From the NCBI GenBank assembly GCA_963789785.1, contig CAWBNC010000018.1, forward strand, positions 1-64,000: a stretch of 64,000 nucleotides of DNA, written 5' to 3'. Below, piece by piece: positions 19,511 to 29,208 of the stretch (position 1 is its first letter; every line of letters begins with the position of its first letter). Source of the stretch: JAEULH01 sp963789785 (GTDB lineage Bacteria; Pseudomonadota; Alphaproteobacteria; Rhodospirillales; Defluviicoccaceae). The notes beneath the pieces are model-generated. The model was not told where the DNA came from, ran no database searches, and was given only the letters and a program-made list of their open reading frames with translations. A program made the translations under genes and the position numbers.

Positions 19511-19851
19511 CCGGATGGTCAGCGGAGGAGATCGAACCAGCTTGGCTTCGCCTAGAAGATACGAAGCCAGCAGGTCGATCTGTTATTCAATAAGGGAGCA
19601 CCTGTTCTGCGCCCGTACCGGCGCAGGCTGCTCTTGGATCCCGGCCCTCAGGCGAGGACCGGGCCGGTAATCGGTTGAAAATGCCGAGCCCGTAAAAGAA
19701 GAGCCATCATGCTCTATCGATAGCGCGCAGAAGGCATCGCGGTCAATGTTCATGCGAGCAACAAATCGAAAAACCAGATTTGCATTGGCGGGATCTCGCT
19801 CCGTATATAGGAGCAGTAACCAATGCTGGGCTGGCGGAGGAAGAGCTCGAG
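19511..19851. other. Gap upstream of the sensor kinase
   Basis: About 340 bp between the ACT-domain gene and the kinase, carrying both divergent promoter regions. It is more AT-rich than its surroundings around 19570-19600 and 19730-19800. An in-frame TTG at 19780 could lengthen the kinase by 24 residues. No confident promoter or regulatory site was identified. Confidence 0.4.
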
Positions 19852-21684
19852 GTGGCGGATCAGGAGGGTGCGCTCGACGTGGATGCCGAAGCCGCGGGCG
19901 CGACGCCGAAGCGCGCGGCACCGGGCGTTGCGAGGGAGGTCGCGCTTGAACCGGCGCTTGCCGTCGAATTGCTGCGCCAGGCGGCGGAGCCGATCGTGGC
20001 GTGCGACGGCGATGAACGGATCATTCTCGTCAACGAAGCGGCACGCCGGCTTGTCCGCTGCGAAATCGAAGGGTTAAGCCTGAGCGATGTCGCCGCGATC
20101 TGGGGCGATTTGTTCGAAGGCGGCCGACGGCTGGCGGACGATGAGATTCCCCTCCGGCGCGCCTTGAACGGCGAGAGCCAGGTCGGCCGCGAAGTCCAGA
20201 TCGCGCGTCGCGACGGCATCGTCCAGACGCTTCTGATCAGCGCCGCGCCAGTCCGCGAAGGCGGCGCCGTCATTGCCGCAATCGCCAGCCTGTCGGAGAT
20301 CACCGGTTTCCGCAGGAGCGAGGAGCGGTACCGTGCCCTTGTCGAGGCGCTCCCCATCGGGATTCTGCGCGGCAACCTGGCCGGCGATGTTCTCGATGCG
20401 AATGACGCTTTCCTTGAGATGGTTCAGTACAGCCGCTGGGAGCTCAAATTGGGACTCGTGCGCTGGCGCGACCTGACACCGCCGGAGTTCGTTCCGCTGG
20501 ACGACGCCGCCATTGCCGAAGCCGTGAAAAGGGGGCGCAGCACACCCATCGAAAAGGCGTATGTCCGAAGGGACGGGACGGTCCTCCCGATCCTGATCGG
20601 CTACAGCATGATCGGCGCCAATAAAGAAGAAGCGATCGCCTTCGTTCTCGATCTCAGCGAGAGGCAGGCAGCCGAGGAGGCGCTGCGCGACAGCGAGGCG
20701 CGATTGCATCTGGCCCAGGATGCCGGGGGGGTCGGCGTCTGGGACTGGGACATCGTCGCCGGACAGGTGACCTGGTCGGACTCCTTTCTCCGCCTGCTCG
20801 GGCTGGAAGCCGGCGCCGTTCCGCCGACCTTCGCCACCTTCCTCGCCGCGCTTCACCCTGACGATCGCGCGCGCGTTGCGGGCGAGATACAACGCGCCAC
20901 GACCGGAGAGACCTATCGCAGCGAGTTTCGCGTTGTTCACCCGACCGGCGACGTCCGCTGGCTTGCCGCCCAGGGTGAGGTAAAGAAGGGCGAGGATGGT
21001 CGGCCGGTCCGGATGATCGGCGTTGCCTACGACATCACCGCCCAGCACAGCCTGCTTCGCCAGAAGGAGATGAAGCTGCGCGAGGTCAACCACCGGGTGA
21101 AGAACAGCCTGCAGCTCGTCTCGAGCCTGCTCGGGATGCAGCACAGCACCACCGAGAACGATGTGCTCCGCCGTCAGCTTGCCGATGCCGATCGGCGGAT
21201 CCTGACCATTGCCAAGATCCACGAGCATCTCTACCGCGGCGTCGAGCCGATCGGCGCCATCGAGTTCGCCGGCTATCTGCGTGACCTATGTCGCGAATTG
21301 CAGGACACGATCGCGGCAGACGGCGGCGTTACGATCGCCGTCGATGCCGATACCGCCGAGCTGGCCACCGACCGGGTGATCTCGCTGGCGTTGGTTGTGA
21401 ACGAGCTGGTGACGAACGCGACGAAATATGCGTTCGGGGACAGAGAGGCGGGTGGAAGGATCGACATTTCCTTCCGGCGCGGACCGGACGACATTTACCG
21501 CCTCAACGTTGTCGACAATGGCCGCGGGCTGCCGGAGGGCTACCGCATCGAAGACAGTTCGGGGCTCGGCATGAAGGTCGTGGCCGGTCTTGTCCGCAGC
21601 ATGCAGGCCGAGCTGGATGTGGGCAGCGGCTCCGGGGCTCGCTTTACGATCTCGTTTTCCGGAGGCCTCGCCGGCGCCGCCTGA
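19852..21684 (+). CDS. PAS-domain sensor histidine kinase of the HisKA_2 family
   Basis: About 610 residues, intact, no membrane segment seen. Three PAS-type regions are recognisable: around residues 35-140 (AAEPIVACDGDERIILVNEA), 150-275 (YRALVEALPIGILRGNLAGD) and 280-410 (AQDAGGVGVWDWDIVAGQVTW, with PAC WLAAQGEVKKGEDGRP). The phosphoacceptor box is REVNHRVKNSLQLVSSLLGMQ (His), followed by an HATPase part with NELVTNATKYAF (N box), VDNGRGLPEGY and SGLGMKVVAGLV. This is the general-stress/light-type kinase architecture common in alphaproteobacteria. GTG 19852 was chosen because GGAGG lies 10 nt upstream. No response regulator is adjacent, so it is an orphan kinase here. Confidence 0.88.
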   Translation: MADQEGALDVDAEAAGATPKRAAPGVAREVALEPALAVELLRQAAEPIVACDGDERIILVNEAARRLVRCEIEGLSLSDVAAIWGDLFEGGRRLADDEIPLRRALNGESQVGREVQIARRDGIVQTLLISAAPVREGGAVIAAIASLSEITGFRRSEERYRALVEALPIGILRGNLAGDVLDANDAFLEMVQYSRWELKLGLVRWRDLTPPEFVPLDDAAIAEAVKRGRSTPIEKAYVRRDGTVLPILIGYSMIGANKEEAIAFVLDLSERQAAEEALRDSEARLHLAQDAGGVGVWDWDIVAGQVTWSDSFLRLLGLEAGAVPPTFATFLAALHPDDRARVAGEIQRATTGETYRSEFRVVHPTGDVRWLAAQGEVKKGEDGRPVRMIGVAYDITAQHSLLRQKEMKLREVNHRVKNSLQLVSSLLGMQHSTTENDVLRRQLADADRRILTIAKIHEHLYRGVEPIGAIEFAGYLRDLCRELQDTIAADGGVTIAVDADTAELATDRVISLALVVNELVTNATKYAFGDREAGGRIDISFRRGPDDIYRLNVVDNGRGLPEGYRIEDSSGLGMKVVAGLVRSMQAELDVGSGSGARFTISFSGGLAGAA

Positions 21685-21739
21685 GCCGAGACCACGCCAA
21701 CGGCTGCGCATCCCGCCAGAGCCATGCTAGTGCACTGAT

Positions 21740-22810
21740 TCATTCGGATGGTACAGGCAGGCGGTTGAGCTTGGCGAGGATGGATTGGGCGGGTTTGGTC
21801 CAGACGAAGGGGTTTGGGGTGCGGTTGTGCTCCCGAATGTATCTGCGGATGGCTTCCTGGAGATCGGCGACGGATTTGAAGACGCCGCGCCGGATGCGCC
21901 TTCGGGAGATGATGGAGAAGAAGCCTTCGACGGCGTTGATCCAAGAGGCGGAGGTGGGGGTGAAATGGAAGATCCAGCGCGGATGGTCGACCAGCCATTG
22001 CCTGACCTTGGGGTGTTTGTGGGTGGCGTAGTTGTCGGCGATGGCGTGGATGATTTTGCCGGCCGGGACGGTGCGTTCCACGGCGTTGAGGAACTTGATG
22101 AACTCCGCGTGGGTGTGCTTCGGCATGCAGCGGCCGACCACGGTGCCCTCGAGGATATTGAGGGCGGCAAACAGCGTTGTGGTGCCGTTGCGCTTGTAGT
22201 CGTGGGTCATGGTGCCGCACTTGCCGGGTTTGAGGGGCAGGCCCGGCTGGGTGCGGTCGAGGGCCTGGATCTGGCTTTTCTCGTCGATGGACACGACCAC
22301 CGCGTGGGCGGGCGGGTTCATGTAGAGGCCGACGATGTCCTCGACTTTGGCGGCGAAGGCCGGATCGTTGGATTTCTTGAAGGTGCGGATGCGATGGGGT
22401 TGGAGACGATGGGCTTCCCAGATGCGTTGCACGGCACTCAGGCTGATGCCGACCGCCTTGGCGACCATGCGCCCCGTCCAGTGGGTGGCTTCGCCGGGTG
22501 GTTCGCCGCAGGGCAGGGCCAGAACCCTGGCTACCGTCGCCGCCGGGAGAGGCGCTTTGCCGGGCTTGCGCGTCTTGTCGCGCAGCAGCCCGTCCACCCC
22601 CTCCTCGGCAAAGCGCTGCTGCCAGCGCCATACCGCCGGGCGGCTGGCATCGGTTCGGTGAGCCACCTCCAGGACGAGCAGCCTCTCCGCCGACAGAAGA
22701 ACAATGTTGGCCCGCTGCGCATGCTTCTGCGAACGGTTGCGATCACCGGCGACGGCGACCAGACGGGCGCGGTCTTCGGCTCCAAGAAGGATACAAACGG
22801 TCTGTCCCAT
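21740..22810 (-). mobile_element. IS630-family transposase (insertion sequence)
   Basis: The transposase reads from MGQTVCILLGAEDR at 22810 to NRLPVPSE at 21740 (about 356 residues, intact). An N-terminal HTH region (AHRTDASRPAVWRWQQRFAEEG, AKAVGISLSAVQRIWEAH) precedes the DDE catalytic core: VVVSIDEKSQIQALDR (first Asp), HAIADNYATHKHPKV (second Asp) and SASWINAVEGFFS (Glu). IS630 elements insert at TA. The region from 21690 to 21740 contains a TAG-TGCACTGATTCATTC sequence, but no matching inverted repeat was found on the right side up to 22880, so the element's right end may be degenerate. It sits between a sensor kinase and the TRAP operon. Confidence 0.92.
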
Positions 22811-22879
22811 GCACAAATAGGGTCCCCCGACACCGCCTCGGATGAGGGAGGCGCAAGAACGACGCGGGGATTCCGGTTC

Positions 22880-23902
22880 ATGAGAAAGAGTAAGTTCGTT
22901 GTAGCAGCGGCTTTGTTCGCCGTTCTCGCGGCCCTGCCTTCGGCGCGGCTGGCGGCCGCCGACTACAAGTCTGAATACAAGGTCTCGACAGTGCTCGGCG
23001 CACCATTCCCGTGGGGCGTTGCGGCCGAGAAGTGGGCCGAGCTTGTGGCTCAGCGCACCGACGGGCGGATCGTCATGAAGGTCTACCCTGGAAGCCAGCT
23101 CGTCCAGGGCGACCAGACGAAAGAGTTCACGGCGATGCGCGACGGCATCATCGAGATGGCCGTCGGTTCGACCATCAACTGGTCGCCGCAGATCAAGGAG
23201 CTGAACCTGTTCGCCCTGCCGTTCCTGATGCCCGATCACGCCGCCATCGATGCGTTGACGCAAGGCGGCGTCGGCGAGGATCTGTTCGCGATCATCCGCC
23301 AGCGCGGAATTGAGCCGCTGGCATGGGGCGAGAACGGCTTCCGCCAACTCTCCAATTCCAAGCGTGACGTGCGCAAGCCGGAGGATCTTCACGGGCTGAA
23401 AATCCGTGTTGTCGGCTCGCCGCTGTTCAACGATACGTTTTCGGCGCTTGGCGCCAACCCGACGCAGATGAGCTGGGCGGACGCCAAGCCGGCGCTGGCG
23501 ACCGGCGCCGTCGACGGCCAGGAAAATCCGCTGACCGTCTACGTCAACGCCAAGATGGAGACGCTCGGCCAAACCCACGTGACCCTGTGGAATTACGTGG
23601 CCGATCCCCTAATCTTCGCGGTGAACAGTCGGGTGTGGACGTCGTTCACGCCGGCTGACCAGGAAATCGTGCGTCAGGCGGCCATCGAAGCCGGCAAGAT
23701 TTCGATCCAGCTGGCGCGCGACGGCGACGCCGAGGCCGAAACCGAGCTTCCGGCCATGGGCGTTAGCGTGACGCGTCTGAGCGCGGCGGAGCTGAAGGAC
23801 TTCGTCACGGCGACCCGGCCGGTTTTCGACGCCTGGGCCAGGAAGATCGGCCCCGACCTCGTCAGACGGGCGGAAAGCGCCGTCGCCGCAAGCAAGCCCT
23901 GA
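22880..23902 (+). CDS. dctP: TRAP transporter substrate-binding protein (DctP)
   Basis: 340 residues, intact. Signal peptide MRKSKFVVAAALFAVLAALP to about residue 27, then YKVSTVLGAPFPWGVAAEKW, IVMKVYPGSQLVQGDQTKEF, GLKIRVVGSPLFNDTFSALG and GAVDGQENPLTVYVNAKM. The conserved Arg (LKIRVV) that salt-bridges a carboxylate ligand is present, so the substrate is probably an organic acid. It is the first gene of dctP-dctQ-dctM. Its 5' end lies 70 bp from the IS630 transposase start, so its native promoter may be disturbed or replaced. Confidence 0.93.
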   Translation: MRKSKFVVAAALFAVLAALPSARLAAADYKSEYKVSTVLGAPFPWGVAAEKWAELVAQRTDGRIVMKVYPGSQLVQGDQTKEFTAMRDGIIEMAVGSTINWSPQIKELNLFALPFLMPDHAAIDALTQGGVGEDLFAIIRQRGIEPLAWGENGFRQLSNSKRDVRKPEDLHGLKIRVVGSPLFNDTFSALGANPTQMSWADAKPALATGAVDGQENPLTVYVNAKMETLGQTHVTLWNYVADPLIFAVNSRVWTSFTPADQEIVRQAAIEAGKISIQLARDGDAEAETELPAMGVSVTRLSAAELKDFVTATRPVFDAWARKIGPDLVRRAESAVAASKP

Positions 23903-23964
23903 TCCGTTGCCGGCGCACCGGCCAGACGGTTCGTCGCGCGCCGCGCCCGAGGCCGCGGACGCTC

Positions 23965-24510
23965 ATGCCAAGGGGCGCCGAACCAGCGGCCAACGCATCA
24001 CCGCCGCCGCGGCTGGAGCAGGCGATCGGCGCTGCCGCGATGGCGCTGATCTGTCTGATCAGCTTCGCCAACGTCGTCGTTCGTTACGCCACCAACATAT
24101 CGTTCGCGTTTACCGAGGAGTACTCCGTCGTGCTCCTCGTCATCATGACCTTCGTCGGCGCGTCGTTGGCTTTCGCTGCCGACCGCCATATCCGCATCGC
24201 CGTCGTCGTGGACCGGCTGGCGCCCAGGTGGCGCCGGTGGTGCGCCGCCCTTTCGCTGGCGACGACGACGAGCGTGCTGAGCCTGATCGCCTTCTACGGC
24301 GGGCGGCTCGCCTACGAGCAATGGGCATTCGCCGAGACCAGTCCCGGCCTCGGTCATCCGGCCTGGCTCTATACGATCTGGCTCCCCGTCCTGGCGCTGC
24401 TGATGATATTCCGGCTGTGGCAGAGGGCGATCGCCGCATTTCGAAGGGCCGGTGAGCGCGGGCGATGGTCGCGGCCAATGTCCTCCTGCTCGGAGTCTTC
24501 GTTCTGCTGA
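23965..24510 (+). CDS. dctQ: TRAP transporter small permease (DctQ)
   Basis: 181 residues with four hydrophobic segments (AAAMALICLISFANVVVRYA, EYSVVLLVIMTFVGASLAFA, ALSLATTTSVLSLIAFYGG, YTIWLPVLALLMIFRLW). The FANVVVRY and FTEEYSVVLLVIMTFVGASLA motifs are those of DctQ/UPF0... type small permeases. The end overlaps dctM by 46 nt. A possible earlier stop or frame change near 24470 cannot be excluded, since the tail (SRPMSSCSESSFC) reads like dctM in another frame. It joins DctM to form the membrane part of a tripartite sodium-driven importer. Confidence 0.86.
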   Translation: MPRGAEPAANASPPPRLEQAIGAAAMALICLISFANVVVRYATNISFAFTEEYSVVLLVIMTFVGASLAFAADRHIRIAVVVDRLAPRWRRWCAALSLATTTSVLSLIAFYGGRLAYEQWAFAETSPGLGHPAWLYTIWLPVLALLMIFRLWQRAIAAFRRAGERGRWSRPMSSCSESSFC

Positions 24511-25763
24511 TGGTGCTGGGTACGCCGATCGCCGTCGCGCTCGCCGCCGGCGGCATCGTCGGGATCCTTGTCGGCCTCGACATCCACGCCCTGGCGACCG
24601 TCGGGACGAACACCTTCAACGGCATCGCCAAGTATCCGCTGATCGCGATACCGCTGTTCATCCTTGCCGGCACGCTGTTCGAGCGGTCCGGCGTCGCAGC
24701 GCGGCTGATCACCTTCATCCAGGCCCTCGTCGGCCCCCGGCGCGGCGGTCTGGCCCTGGTCGCGATCCTGGTGTGCATGATCATGGGCGGCATGTCGGGT
24801 TCCGGCCCTGCCGATGCCGCTGCGGTTGCCGCGGTCATGATCCCGACCATGCGCCGCGCGGGCTATCCCCGGTCATTCTCGGCTTCGGTCATTGCCGCGG
24901 CATCGTCCACGGCAATCCTCATTCCGCCGTCGATCGCCCTGATTCTGTACTCGATCCTTGTCCCCGGCGTCGACCTGCGCGCCTTATTCGCCGCCGGGCT
25001 CGTGCCGGGCGTGCTCTGCGGTCTGGCGGTGGCGGTGCCGACGTGGTGGCTCAGCCGGCGCTACGACATGGGCCGCGAAGAGGATGAAGTCCGGCCTCCG
25101 TTCTTCGCCAGTCTGCTCGCCGCCGGCCCGGGGCTGTTCGCTCCGGTGCTAATCCTGGGCGGGCTGCGAACGGGGCTATTCACCCCGACCGAGGCCGCCG
25201 CGGTGGCGGCGGTGTATGGTCTCGCCATCGGCGTCGGCTACTATCGCACCATGGGCTGGCGGGAGGTTTACGACGCCTTCGTCAACTCCGCCGAAACGTC
25301 GGCCGTCATCATGTTCGTCATCGCTCTGGCCGGCATCTTCGCCTGGGCCGGCAGCACGCTCGGTGCTTTCGATGCCGCCGCCGCCGGTATAGTCGCGGTC
25401 GGTCAGGGCGAAATCGGAACGCTGCTCCTGATCATGGCCGTCCTGCTCGCCGCCGGCATGGTCCTCGACGGGATCTCCATCTACCTGATTACCGTGCCGC
25501 TGCTCCTGCCGGTCATGATCGCGCACGCCTGGAACCCCGTCTGGTTCGGCGTGCTCATGGCGATGAACATCGCCATCGGCCAGTTCACGCCGCCGGTCGC
25601 CGTCAACCTGATGGTCACCGCCCGCATCGCCGGGGTGCCGCTCGAGTTGACCGTCGGCTGGGTGGTCTGGCTCGTTCTTGCCATGAGTGCGGCTCTCATC
25701 GCGGTCGTGCTCTTCCCCGCGCTCGCGCTCTGGCTTCCCTCCGTCCTCGGCTACGGCGGCTGA
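24465..25763 (+). CDS. dctM: TRAP transporter large permease (DctM)
   Basis: 432 residues, intact, about 12 hydrophobic segments. Starts MVAANVLLLGVFVLLMVLG. TRAP DctM motifs include PLFILAGTLFERSGVA, GGMSGSGPADAAAVAAVMIPTM, AASSTAILIPPSIALILYS and AIGQFTPPVAVNLMVTARI. It uses a sodium gradient to import the ligand delivered by DctP. It is the last gene of the operon and runs convergently into the ParA-like gene. Confidence 0.94.
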   Translation: MVAANVLLLGVFVLLMVLGTPIAVALAAGGIVGILVGLDIHALATVGTNTFNGIAKYPLIAIPLFILAGTLFERSGVAARLITFIQALVGPRRGGLALVAILVCMIMGGMSGSGPADAAAVAAVMIPTMRRAGYPRSFSASVIAAASSTAILIPPSIALILYSILVPGVDLRALFAAGLVPGVLCGLAVAVPTWWLSRRYDMGREEDEVRPPFFASLLAAGPGLFAPVLILGGLRTGLFTPTEAAAVAAVYGLAIGVGYYRTMGWREVYDAFVNSAETSAVIMFVIALAGIFAWAGSTLGAFDAAAAGIVAVGQGEIGTLLLIMAVLLAAGMVLDGISIYLITVPLLLPVMIAHAWNPVWFGVLMAMNIAIGQFTPPVAVNLMVTARIAGVPLELTVGWVVWLVLAMSAALIAVVLFPALALWLPSVLGYGG

Positions 25764-26468
25764 CAGCCCCGCGGGCGCGGCCGCGACCGCCTGGTCGGCG
25801 CTCACCTCGCTACCGACGATGAAGGCGACGAGCTGCTCGATCTCCCGGGTAGCGGCCGATCGCGGCGTGATGTCGCCTACCCAGCGACCCTGATCGAAGG
25901 CGTAGACGAAGGCCGAGCGCATGCCGATCGGCGGCGCGATCGCCTCGCCGAACTGCTCGTAGAGCTGCATCTTCCGTGATATCGCCATTCGCCGGTCAAG
26001 ACGATTTGGGACGATGACACAGCCGGGCTTGTCGCTGCCGCGGATCTCGCGGGTTCTCTTCACGAGATTGATGAAACGCGCGGTTGAGTGAAAGTCGACG
26101 CCGCTGGGGTTGACCGGGACAAAGATGAGATCGGAGATCGCCGCGACGGCCGCCAGCGAATATTCCAGTCCCGGCGGCAGATCGATGATCACCGAGGGGT
26201 TCTTCGCCGCCAGGATTTTGATCTGCGTGACCCACATCAATCCCGGGTGGATGTCGTCAGGCTTTGCTTCGTGAAGCACGCGCGATGTGACGCGGACGCC
26301 GAGCTCGCCGTTCTCGGCCCACTTCAGCGCGGTTGCCTGACGGTCAGCGTCGACCAGAATGCAGTCGACCCCCGTCCGTGCGCGGATGGCGCAGGCGAGG
26401 TTGACGGCGATGGTGCTCTTGCCGGCACCGCCTTTTAGATTGCAGACGGAGATGATGCGTGGGATCAC
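25751..26468 (-). CDS. Orphan ParA/MinD-family ATPase
   Basis: About 235 residues of recognisable protein beginning MIPRIISVCNLKGGAGKST. The deviant Walker A is KGGAGKST, followed by VDADRQATALKW, VIIDLPPGLEYS and LIFVPVNPSGVDF. No ParB or ParA-partner gene is adjacent. The reading frame continues without a stop past 25751 to 25176, antisense to dctM. An alternative frame gives TAG at 25751-25753, which is a more likely end if one base is missing near 25770, so the 3' boundary is uncertain. Possible roles are cellular positioning of a cargo or a plasmid-derived partition ATPase. Confidence 0.82.
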
Positions 26469-26578
26469 GATAGTATCGTCAAGCTCTCCGGTGAAACGGG
26501 ATCGGACCGAAGCCCAAGCAGAACGCGGTCAGCGTAGCAGAGAATCCCCCGTTTGGGCACTATAAACGCGTGCCGACA

Positions 26579-27862
26579 TCAATCCGTCACCAGCACGGCG
26601 CGGAAGTCATTGACGTTGGTGCGGGTCGGCCCGGTCATGATCAGGTCGTCGAGCCGCGAGAACAGGCCGTAGCTGTCGTTGTCGGCAAGCAGCGCGCGGG
26701 GATCGAGGCCGGCCGCGGCGGCGCGGGCCAGGGTGTCGGGGCGAAGGATAGCCCCGGCGTTGTCTTCCACGCCGTCGATCCCGTCGGTATCGGCGGCCAG
26801 CGCCCAGATCCGCGGATGGGCGTTGAGCGCGACCGCCATGGCGAGGAGGAACTCGCCGTTGCGCCCGCCGCGTCCCTGCCCGCGCAGGCTCACCGTCGTC
26901 TCGCCACCCGAGAGCAGCACGCAGGGCGGCTCGGCCGGCTGGCCGAAGCGGGCGGCCTGCTTCGCCATGGCGGCATGGACGAGCGCGACATCGCGGGCCT
27001 CGCCCTCGATGGCGTTGCCGAGGATCAGCGGCCGGTAGCCGGCGGCGGCAATGACCGAAGCCGCCGCTTCCAGCGCGTCCTGGGGCGTGGCAACCATCTC
27101 GATGCGGCTGCCGGCGAAGCGGGGGTCGCCCGGCTTCGGCGTTTCCGCCGCGTCGCTTTCCAGGTGGATGCGGACCTGGGAGGGAACGTCGAGGCCGTAC
27201 TTGTCGATGACCGCGAGCGCGTCCAGCGACGTTGTCGGATCGGCAACCGTCGGGCCCGAAGCGATGACCGAGGGATCGTCGCCGGGCACGTCGGAAATGA
27301 GCAGCGCCACGACCGGCGCCGGCGCCGCGGCCGCGGCGAGGCGGCCGCCCTTGATCGCCGAGAGGTGCTTGCGCACGCAGTTGATCTCGGTGATGGTCGC
27401 GCCGCAGCGGAGCAGGCTCCGGGTTACGCCCTGCTTGTCGGCTAGGGTCAGGCCCGGCGCGGGCAGCGCCATCAGCGCCGAGCCGCCGCCGGAAATCAGG
27501 CACAGCAGCAGATCGTCCGGACCCAGCCCGCCGGCGAGCTGAAGGATGCGCGACGCGGCGCGCTGACTGGCCTCGTCGGGATTGGGATGCGCCGCCTCGA
27601 TCACCTCGATGCGCGAGGTCGGCAGTCCGTGGTCGTAGCGGGTGACGACCAGGCCTGAAAGCTCGCCCGGCCAGGCCTCTTCGACCGCCTTGGCCATGGT
27701 CGCTGCCGCCTTGCCGGCGCCGACGACGACGGTGCGGCGCCTGGGCGGCTCGGGCAAATGGGCGACGATGTTTCCGGGGGCGCGGGCGGCATCGACGGCC
27801 GCGGCGAAAGCCCGACGCAGCAGACCCTCCGGATCCTCGCGCTCTGTCTCGGCCGCCATCAA
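26579..27862 (-). CDS. Glycerate 2-kinase / hydroxypyruvate reductase (TtuD/GckA, MOFRL family)
   Basis: 427 residues, intact. Contains VVVGAGKAAATMAKAVEEAW, GLVVTRYDHGLPT, LLLCLISGGGSALMALPAPG, INCVRKHLSAIKGGRLAAAA, LISDVPGDDPSVIASGPT and VLLSGGETTVSLRGQGRGGRNGEFLLAMA, and the MOFRL end LAADTDGIDG. Annotated in databases as hydroxypyruvate reductase, but this family is mostly glycerate 2-kinase. The start ATG 27862 overlaps the gntP stop (ATGA), so the pair probably imports and phosphorylates glycerate (or a related sugar acid) as one unit. Confidence 0.92.
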   Translation of the reverse strand: MMAAETEREDPEGLLRRAFAAAVDAARAPGNIVAHLPEPPRRRTVVVGAGKAAATMAKAVEEAWPGELSGLVVTRYDHGLPTSRIEVIEAAHPNPDEASQRAASRILQLAGGLGPDDLLLCLISGGGSALMALPAPGLTLADKQGVTRSLLRCGATITEINCVRKHLSAIKGGRLAAAAAPAPVVALLISDVPGDDPSVIASGPTVADPTTSLDALAVIDKYGLDVPSQVRIHLESDAAETPKPGDPRFAGSRIEMVATPQDALEAAASVIAAAGYRPLILGNAIEGEARDVALVHAAMAKQAARFGQPAEPPCVLLSGGETTVSLRGQGRGGRNGEFLLAMAVALNAHPRIWALAADTDGIDGVEDNAGAILRPDTLARAAAAGLDPRALLADNDSYGLFSRLDDLIMTGPTRTNVNDFRAVLVTD

Positions 27863-29208
27863 AGGACCACCATGCTGACGGCCCAGACAACGACGGCGGC
27901 AACCACGCCTTCGACCAGCGTCCCGACGGTCTGGAGCTTGTAGCCGGTCGGCGCGTCCATGTTGGAGAACTGGGTCACGACCCAGAAGAAGCTGTCGTTG
28001 GCGTGGGAGACGACCATGGAGCCGGCGCCGATGGCGACGACGACCAGCGCCTTCGCCGTATCGCCGTCGAGGCCGATGGAAGCGAGCAGGGGCGCCATCA
28101 GCCCGGCGGTGGTGATGATCGCGACGGTCGAGGAGCCCTGCGCGGTCTTGATGCCGGCCGCGATGAGGAAGGGCAGGATGATGCCGATGCGGGTGTCGGC
28201 CAGCGTCTGACCGACGACCCCGGCGATCCCCGAGTTCTGCAGCACCTTGCCGAAGGCGCCGCCCGCTCCGGTGATGATGATGATCGTCGCCGCGGCGAGG
28301 ATGGCGTCGCCGACCCAGCCCTTGTCGGCCAGCATCGCACGTTCGAGCTTCTTCGGCAGCAGCAGCGCCAGGCCGACGCCGATCAGCAGCGCGACCGTCG
28401 GCTGGCCGATGAAGGCGACGAAGGTGTAGGCGGTTCCCGTTCCAAACGGCTTGGTCGGAAACTCGGCGATCGAGCGGATAACGATCAGGACGATCGGAAC
28501 CAGGATCGGCAGGAGCGACTTGACCGCGCCGGGGCTGTCGACTGTCGCAACCGGGGCCGGAGACGTAGCCGGCTCGCCGGGAAGTTCGTCGTCCGGGGAG
28601 ATGTAGATGCGCTTGGCGACGGTCACGGCGAAGACCCAGCCGGCGAAGCAGGCGATCGCGGCGACGAGCAGGCCCCAGAGGATGACGAGGCCGAGATCCG
28701 CGCCGAGGATACCGGCGGCGGCGATGGGGCCCGGTGTCGGCGGGACCATCGTGTGGGTCGCGTAAAGGCCCAGGCTAAGCGCGATCGCCGTCGTCGCCAG
28801 GCTGATCCCGGCGCGCCGGGTCAAGGCCTTGTTCAGCGACGACAGGATGACGAAGCCCGAGTTGCAGAATACCGGGATGGAGACGACGAAGCCCATGATC
28901 GACATGGTCGCCGGGACATTGCGCTCGCCGGTGACCTTGAGAATGCTCTCGGCGAGGCGGAAGGCGCCGCCGGAGCGTTCGAGGAAGGTGCCGATGATCG
29001 AGCCCGCCAGGATGACGATGCCGATGTAGCCGATGGTTCCGCCGAAGCCGTCGTTCACCGACTTGACCACGTCGGCCAGAGGCATGCCGGAGAGGATGCC
29101 GAAGGCGAAGGCGGCGATCAGCAGCGCCAGGAACGGGTGCATGCGCAGGCTGGCCGTGGCGAAGATGATGAATGCGATACTCAGGAGCAGCAGAATGACG
29201 AGCAGCAT
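27859..29208 (-). CDS. GntP-family sugar-acid/glycerate permease
   Basis: 449 residues, intact, about 12 hydrophobic segments. GntP landmarks include MHPFLALLIAAFAFGILSGM, GFGGTIGYIGIVILAGSIIG, GLYATHTMVPPTPGPIAAAG, GAGGAFGKVLQNSGI, QGSSTVAIITTAGLM and SHANDSFFWVVTQF. The family imports gluconate, glycerate or related hydroxy acids by proton symport. Translational overlap with the downstream glycerate kinase gene argues for glycerate as substrate. It is the first gene of a two-gene minus-strand operon. Confidence 0.92.
   Translation of the reverse strand: MLLVILLLLSIAFIIFATASLRMHPFLALLIAAFAFGILSGMPLADVVKSVNDGFGGTIGYIGIVILAGSIIGTFLERSGGAFRLAESILKVTGERNVPATMSIMGFVVSIPVFCNSGFVILSSLNKALTRRAGISLATTAIALSLGLYATHTMVPPTPGPIAAAGILGADLGLVILWGLLVAAIACFAGWVFAVTVAKRIYISPDDELPGEPATSPAPVATVDSPGAVKSLLPILVPIVLIVIRSIAEFPTKPFGTGTAYTFVAFIGQPTVALLIGVGLALLLPKKLERAMLADKGWVGDAILAAATIIIITGAGGAFGKVLQNSGIAGVVGQTLADTRIGIILPFLIAAGIKTAQGSSTVAIITTAGLMAPLLASIGLDGDTAKALVVVAIGAGSMVVSHANDSFFWVVTQFSNMDAPTGYKLQTVGTLVEGVVAAVVVWAVSMVVL

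Noticed and set aside
22811..23578. Upstream extension of the IS630 transposase frame
   Set aside because: Extends antisense into dctP; the family N-terminus begins near 22810.
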